NCBI GenBank assembly: GCA_054661495.1
Contig: BAAFSQ010000146.1
Location: 1 to 24,647, forward strand
Origin: Zygophlyctis sp. KS116
Lineage: Eukaryota > Chytridiomycota
Reading direction: 5' to 3'
Length of the DNA stretch: 24,647 nt
The notes under the pieces are model-generated. The model searched no databases, was not told the origin of the DNA, and saw only the letters and a program-made list of their open reading frames with translations. The translations under genes and the position numbers were made by a program. Shown piece by piece: positions 20,970-24,647 of the stretch (position 1 is the first letter of the stretch; each line of letters opens with the position of its first letter).

Positions 20970-22415
20970 TTACATTAATTTTGGCTTCAATACTTTATTC
21001 CAGTTGGCATTCCATCGTTCTTTTGCAAATGAATGTGTTCCTTTTTTTAGTTTTCCCAATTTTGATTTTGACAAATCTTTAGAGGCATCATAGTCTTGTA
21101 ATAAAGTCTTTTAGATTAATCTAGAAGCTGTTACCATTATTTGATGACATAGTTCATCAGAGTTATTAAATAGCATCCCGTTAATTCCATTTTGAACAAG
21201 TTCAGAGAGTCTTGGACTTTATAAAAATAAACTTACATTGGATAATCCATTGCACATACAGGCTAAAATATAAAATATAAAATAATTACCAATCCACATC
21301 CAAACATATCAACAACCTTCATTGGTAAATCTAATCCAGAAGAAGAAGTGTGTAAACAGATACCCAAATCCGCTGCGCCCAAAAGCAACGGATAATCTTC
21401 CATTTTAAGCCAACAAGTCTTAATCTGTACATTTTCCAATTTTAAATCTGCAACTTGTTCCATATAACTTTTTTGTAAAGGACCTTTTCCAGTAATAATC
21501 ATTAGAATACGAAAATAACGGCCTAGACTAGAATCCTTTTTCCTTAATTTCATTAAATCATCAAACTTGATCAAAGCCTTCAAGAGAATAGAAAAATCTT
21601 CATCTTCAGTCCAACTAGTCGATGATACAACCACATAATCAAATTCTAGATTTTTACTGTTGCTATTTTCAGATGATAAAATCACTGTGTCTCCAGTCAC
21701 CTGTATTCTTGATCTAAACTTTACTTTAAAAAATACAAAAAAATACAAAATCCTTTTCATCCCGTTCCAAAGCCTTAAAATGAGCAGGAGGTTTATCATA
21801 TAAAACCATAATATCTCCTGAAACATTCCAATCCTTTAAAAAGTCACGCATTCCTTGACTAACACAAACATGAATAGTCGCAAATCTCCCTGCCCATCGT
21901 TCATAAATTCTTGCAATCTTTACAAAAACATGATCAGATCCCAAATTCAGTCCCATTAATGTATACCCAAAATTATGCCAGTCAATGATCAATCCTGAAT
22001 TCCTTAAAATCTTTACAATCTGAACAATCAAAAGCAACGGGATCGCAGGTGGATTCTGAGAAATGATCCATGTCGGAGATGGTAAGATCGTCATTAAGAA
22101 AAGTAGATGCAGTCCCTGTATAATTACTCTGATCAGGCCATTCATCGCGTACATCCACTTTGGCCAACCAGCATCAAGTTTCGACGGAGTTGGTAATGAG
22201 TGAACTCTAATTTTTGGATTATTAATTATGATATCTGGTAAAGAACTAGAGTTATAACCAATAAAATCAACAGTAAATCCATTGTCAACAAGACTTGAAA
22301 CATGATTCATCATCCGAGGAGATCTGCCCAAATCGCCTAGAACGATGACCATGACCGCTCTAGATCGTTTATAGATCAAATGAATCATCAGAAAAATTAA
22401 AATGATCCAAAACAT
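20970..22415 (-). CDS. ALG1: ALG1, chitobiosyldiphosphodolichol beta-1,4-mannosyltransferase
   Basis: Five exons: 21747-22415, 21290-21718, 21237-21262, 21135-21210 and 20970-21107, with introns of 28, 27, 26 and 27 nt, give 445 residues (yeast 449). ALG1 (GT33) adds the first mannose to GlcNAc2-PP-dolichol on the cytosolic face of the ER. An N-terminal hydrophobic anchor (residues 2-16) precedes [18 protein letters not shown]. Diagnostic motifs: [48 protein letters not shown] and [25 protein letters not shown]. The third exon is a 26-nt microexon encoding PVCAMDYP. I chose the acceptor ending CCAAG at its downstream intron because it restores [12 protein letters not shown], which aligns with human NFKCLHELVKHE; an earlier AG would add three residues. 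A 67-bp gap separates it from the upstream gene on the same strand. Confidence 0.95.
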
Positions 22416-22482
22416 TTACTATGTACTAGCGATGTAGGGATTTTTAACAATTATAGTAGGTGTTTTCAACTCTTAATACAAT

Positions 22483-23163
22483 TTATAATCTATTAGTCGG
22501 CATTATAGTATTTAACCAATCTACAACCTGAGATGCATCATCTAGCTGAATAACCGGTTTATAAGCTGTATTAGTCAACTTGTAAAGCGTAATTTCGCAA
22601 CCCACTTTTGAAGAGTCTTTTACCCATGGACACCACCATCGATGATCAGATTTAACATTTATAGTTTCCTTCCATAATCCAAGTGTTCTATTACATAAAT
22701 AACAAGTCACCGAATCACTACTTTTCCATTCCCAACCAAATAAAGCAAGTAATTTAATATTTGGAGAAAAATCACCATTGATCCCAGATAAATCAATTTC
22801 ATCCGATACAACTATTGAATTTCCAATTTTACATTTTAACAGTCCTTTGGCTCTATTATGAAAACATGCGAGAACAGAGGCAGAATCCAGATCAGGAAAA
22901 TAAAATTCAGTATATTGATTATTAGAGCACTTTTTGTGATGGGCATTCATTAGATCATTATGAGCAGGCGATGGAATGTATTTAGCACAACATTCTCTAC
23001 ACACAAGTGTGTCTTTAGCATCTAATTCCCAACCATTTAATGCACAAGTAAGCGGATCTAATTCCTGTTCAGACCATAAGAACCGGTTAAATGTTGTTAA
23101 TCTATTGTAAACTGTAAAAGGAAGTCGGATCTCTGAAACGACCAAATCTTGCAGTAGATCCAT
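22483..23163 (-). CDS. C3HC zinc-finger protein (ZC3HC1/NIPA, Rsm1 family)
   Basis: A single-exon frame of 226 residues, with no intron found, unlike the other core genes. It has two BIR-like zinc modules. The first begins TVYNRLTTFNRFLWSEQELDP and carries C55, C58, H75 and C79 (CREC, then HHKKC). The second has GWEWKSSDSVTCYLCNRTLGLW then HRWWCPW, with C154, C157, H174 and C178. This order (zf-C3HC, then Rsm1 domain) matches ZC3HC1 of animals, Rsm1 of fission yeast and Pml39 of budding yeast. Known members sit at the nuclear pore basket and act in mRNA export or quality control; the cell-cycle F-box role proposed for NIPA is less general. The protein is shorter than human ZC3HC1 (502), lacking the acidic, disordered C-terminal extension. 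Confidence 0.88.
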   Translation of the reverse strand: MDLLQDLVVSEIRLPFTVYNRLTTFNRFLWSEQELDPLTCALNGWELDAKDTLVCRECCAKYIPSPAHNDLMNAHHKKCSNNQYTEFYFPDLDSASVLACFHNRAKGLLKCKIGNSIVVSDEIDLSGINGDFSPNIKLLALFGWEWKSSDSVTCYLCNRTLGLWKETINVKSDHRWWCPWVKDSSKVGCEITLYKLTNTAYKPVIQLDDASQVVDWLNTIMPTNRL

Positions 23164-23184
23164 TAATTCTCACTTAAAAATTAT

Positions 23185-23720
23185 AATAATGCACTTGGCG
23201 ATTTGCAAAAACTATTAGAATCTTGTAAAACTGACCCAAAAGATAACGATTACGCCGAGTCAAAGATTTATGGTTACTTTGAGAGGAAATTACTAAATCA
23301 TCATTTTGCAAATGCACCTTTTAAGAATCTCAAGTTTCAATCGACCGCTGGCGCAAAGAATAAAGTCATTATCTTGAAATATTTAAAACTGCTCTGGAAG
23401 ATCCAAGCGTAGATCATAAAAATAGGAATGATAGCCCATTATCATTAGCTTGTGAAATGGATCATTGGATGCTGTTAAACTTCTTGTGGATGAATATGGA
23501 ATTAATATTTCAGCTTATGATAATGAAGCTCTTTGTGAAGCTGCAAAATCTGGTTCTATTGATATTATCAAGTAAATTATTTCGCATCCAGATTTTAATC
23601 CAGACAATTGCTCCAATGCATTGATTTCAGCAGTAAAATGGGTATATGCTGCTAATATTGTTAGCTTACTAATTTTAGATCAGAATAATCAAGTGATTAT
23701 GCAGGTCAATATTAATATTT
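23185..23720 (+). pseudogene. Decayed ankyrin-repeat gene, paralogue of the gene at the right edge
   Basis: Readable ankyrin-family sequence continues across three frames. Frame one gives RKLLNHHFANAPFKNLKFQS; after a shift near 23385-23390, frame two gives ALEDPSVDHKNRNDSPLSLA; after a second shift near 23460-23470, frame three gives AVKLLVDEYGINISAYDNEA, then a TAA at 23573-23575, then HPDFNPDNCSNALISAVKW. None of these breaks fits a mini-intron. The first part aligns with residues ~67-90 of the gene at 24365 (NPNFAKALLKNSSFQSASSANEKV against NHHFANAPFKNLKFQSTAGAKNKV), and the F-box-like start is missing. Two shifts and one stop in about 500 bp indicate decay. An expressed RNA with unusual splicing is possible but unlikely. 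Confidence 0.75.
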
Positions 23721-23806
23721 GAAGTTCGGACCCAGCATTCAGCAAATATCTATTCAGGTCATATGAGACCCTCAGGAAGTGGCTTATCAAACACTAAATC
23801 TGAAAA

Positions 23807-24169
23807 ATGCACACTTGTTTCGATCCGGACCTCATCTATGGAGTGATTGAAAAGAAAAGCGATCAAGTTCTAGCTTATGATTTCCTCCGGCAAAATGATC
23901 TTGAAATGTTTGCTACATCAGTTGTGAGGGGATATTTGGTCGATGCAGCGTATGGCTTTTCTCTATCAGTGGAAGAATACAAGCGATTCTTGGAACTAGG
24001 TCCAACTGACAAAGTCAATGAGGAATTGGTTCATAAAATGAAAAGAATCGACGACTTTTGCGAAAAGTACAAGTTTGGCAAAGGAAAAGTTATGGTAGCG
24101 CTTTCCGGTGACTTTGAGATTGCGGACGATCCATACTGGCCAAAAGAAGATGAAAATTCTGATGAATAG
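23807..24169 (+). CDS. Hypothetical 120-residue acidic protein
   Basis: A complete frame from ATG to TAG, with an in-frame TGA two codons upstream of the ATG fixing the start. I do not recognise it. The sequence looks protein-like rather than random: helix-forming segments (DQVLAYDFLRQNDLEMFATS and EEYKRFLELGPTDKVNEELV), then a Lys-rich stretch and an acidic tail ending DPYWPKEDENSDE. No signal peptide or membrane segment. Its GC content is higher than that of the decayed gene upstream. It lies between an ankyrin pseudogene and its paralogue, so it may be a lineage-specific accessory gene, or a surviving piece of a larger member of that family. No intron was needed. Confidence 0.5.
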   Translation: MHTCFDPDLIYGVIEKKSDQVLAYDFLRQNDLEMFATSVVRGYLVDAAYGFSLSVEEYKRFLELGPTDKVNEELVHKMKRIDDFCEKYKFGKGKVMVALSGDFEIADDPYWPKEDENSDE

Positions 24170-24364
24170 TTTAGCGAATGCTTTAATAATCGAAGCAATG
24201 TTAAAAACATCAATTTATCATATGAGAAATGAAATCAACAATAGATCTTTCCTAAAATTGACCGATCCATTTCTCTTATTGTAGTGTATTGCTCCCTTTG
24301 GATGTTGGTCGGCAACAGTTTGTCCAGATTTTGTACGAAAGTTCAAGGTTCGGGTGCAAAGATT

Positions 24365-24647
24365 ATGTCTTTACCAGTAGAAATACTAATAATGATCATC
24401 GAAAGGCTTGAATTCACAGATGCATCTCAGCTCTGTAACGCTCTCAAGATCTCTCACGAATTGACTTATCAGTATCACAGTTATGATTCAAAAGCAATTT
24501 CTTACCAAGCGGAAAACATTTATGACTATGATAAGAGGAAAGTAGAAAATCCGAATTTTGCTAAAGCACTGCTGAAGAATTCTAGCTTTCAATCGGCATC
24601 TAGTGCTAATGAAAAAGTCAAGATTTCCATTTTAAGTCAAGATCTTG
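24365..24647 (+). CDS. F-box-like/ankyrin-family protein, N-terminal part
   Basis: The frame starts at ATG 24365 and runs off the right edge, giving 94 residues. The opening MSLPVEILIMIIERLEF, then ASQLCNALKI, has the look of an F-box (LPxEIL...I...L) that would bind Skp1 in an SCF ubiquitin ligase. The later FAKALLKNSSFQSASSANEKVKI matches the decayed copy at 23185-23720, whose downstream part is ankyrin repeats, so this gene probably continues into ankyrin repeats beyond the window. An in-frame ATG at 24302 would add 21 residues; I prefer 24365 because F-box proteins of this type begin right at the motif. The F-box call rests on a short motif and is tentative. Confidence 0.6.
   Translation, partial: MSLPVEILIMIIERLEFTDASQLCNALKISHELTYQYHSYDSKAISYQAENIYDYDKRKVENPNFAKALLKNSSFQSASSANEKVKISILSQDL

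Noticed and set aside
21217-21236. A 20-nt intron in ALG1, which would be the shortest here
   Set aside because: It keeps frame but adds three residues in a conserved loop. The 26-nt version ending CCAAG aligns without a gap.
23573-23600. The stop in the decayed ankyrin gene explained as a 20-nt intron (GTAAATTATTTCGCATCCAG)
   Set aside because: Removing it leads straight to another stop in the resulting frame, whereas reading through continues ankyrin-like sequence.
24031-24213. Minus-strand frame overlapping the orphan ORF
   Set aside because: It is antisense to the longer 120-codon frame, which has better composition and a start fixed by an upstream stop.

Overview
This is a eukaryotic nuclear window: densely packed protein genes, spliceosomal GT-AG introns and the standard genetic code (TAA, TAG and TGA all end genes). 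The outstanding property is intron size. I resolved 52 introns by matching reading frames to known protein families; all are 23-33 nt, mean about 27 nt. The gene set (WDR3/Utp12, LAMTOR2, Npy1-type Nudix, APC4, VPS13, FAM184, SBDS, ALG1, ZC3HC1/Rsm1, an ankyrin/F-box-like family) fits an opisthokont or related protist. AT-rich DNA, tiny introns, chytrid-style ankyrin genes and a FAM184 homologue suggest an early-diverging zoosporic or endoparasitic fungal-side lineage (rozellid, aphelid or chytrid-like). That placement is inference, not proof.

Layout: 2-181 tail of a Cys-rich plus-strand protein; 475-3224 WDR3 (-); 3485-3858 LAMTOR2 (+); 3853-4770 NADH pyrophosphatase (-); 4774-6863 APC4 (-); 7050-16378 VPS13 (-, 18 exons); 16543-20129 FAM184-like coiled coil (-, 17 exons); 20187-20967 SBDS (+); 20970-22415 ALG1 (-); 22483-23163 C3HC zinc-finger protein (-). 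From about 23185 the character changes to an accessory block: a decayed ankyrin gene, an unrecognised 120-residue ORF, and the start of an apparently intact paralogue of the decayed gene at the right edge.

The core genes are unrelated housekeeping functions: ribosome biogenesis (WDR3, SBDS), Rag/TORC1 signalling (LAMTOR2), NAD(P)H hydrolysis, the anaphase-promoting complex, bulk lipid transfer (VPS13), N-glycan assembly (ALG1) and nuclear zinc-finger function. They are packed to the limit. LAMTOR2 and the pyrophosphatase overlap tail to tail by 6 bp. APC4 stops 3 nt before the pyrophosphatase ATG. SBDS and ALG1 stops are 2 nt apart. FAM184 and SBDS share a 57-bp divergent promoter. Every spliced coding model sums to a multiple of three and reads without an internal stop. 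Splice sites are inferred from frame and homology only, so introns that carry no stop would be missed.
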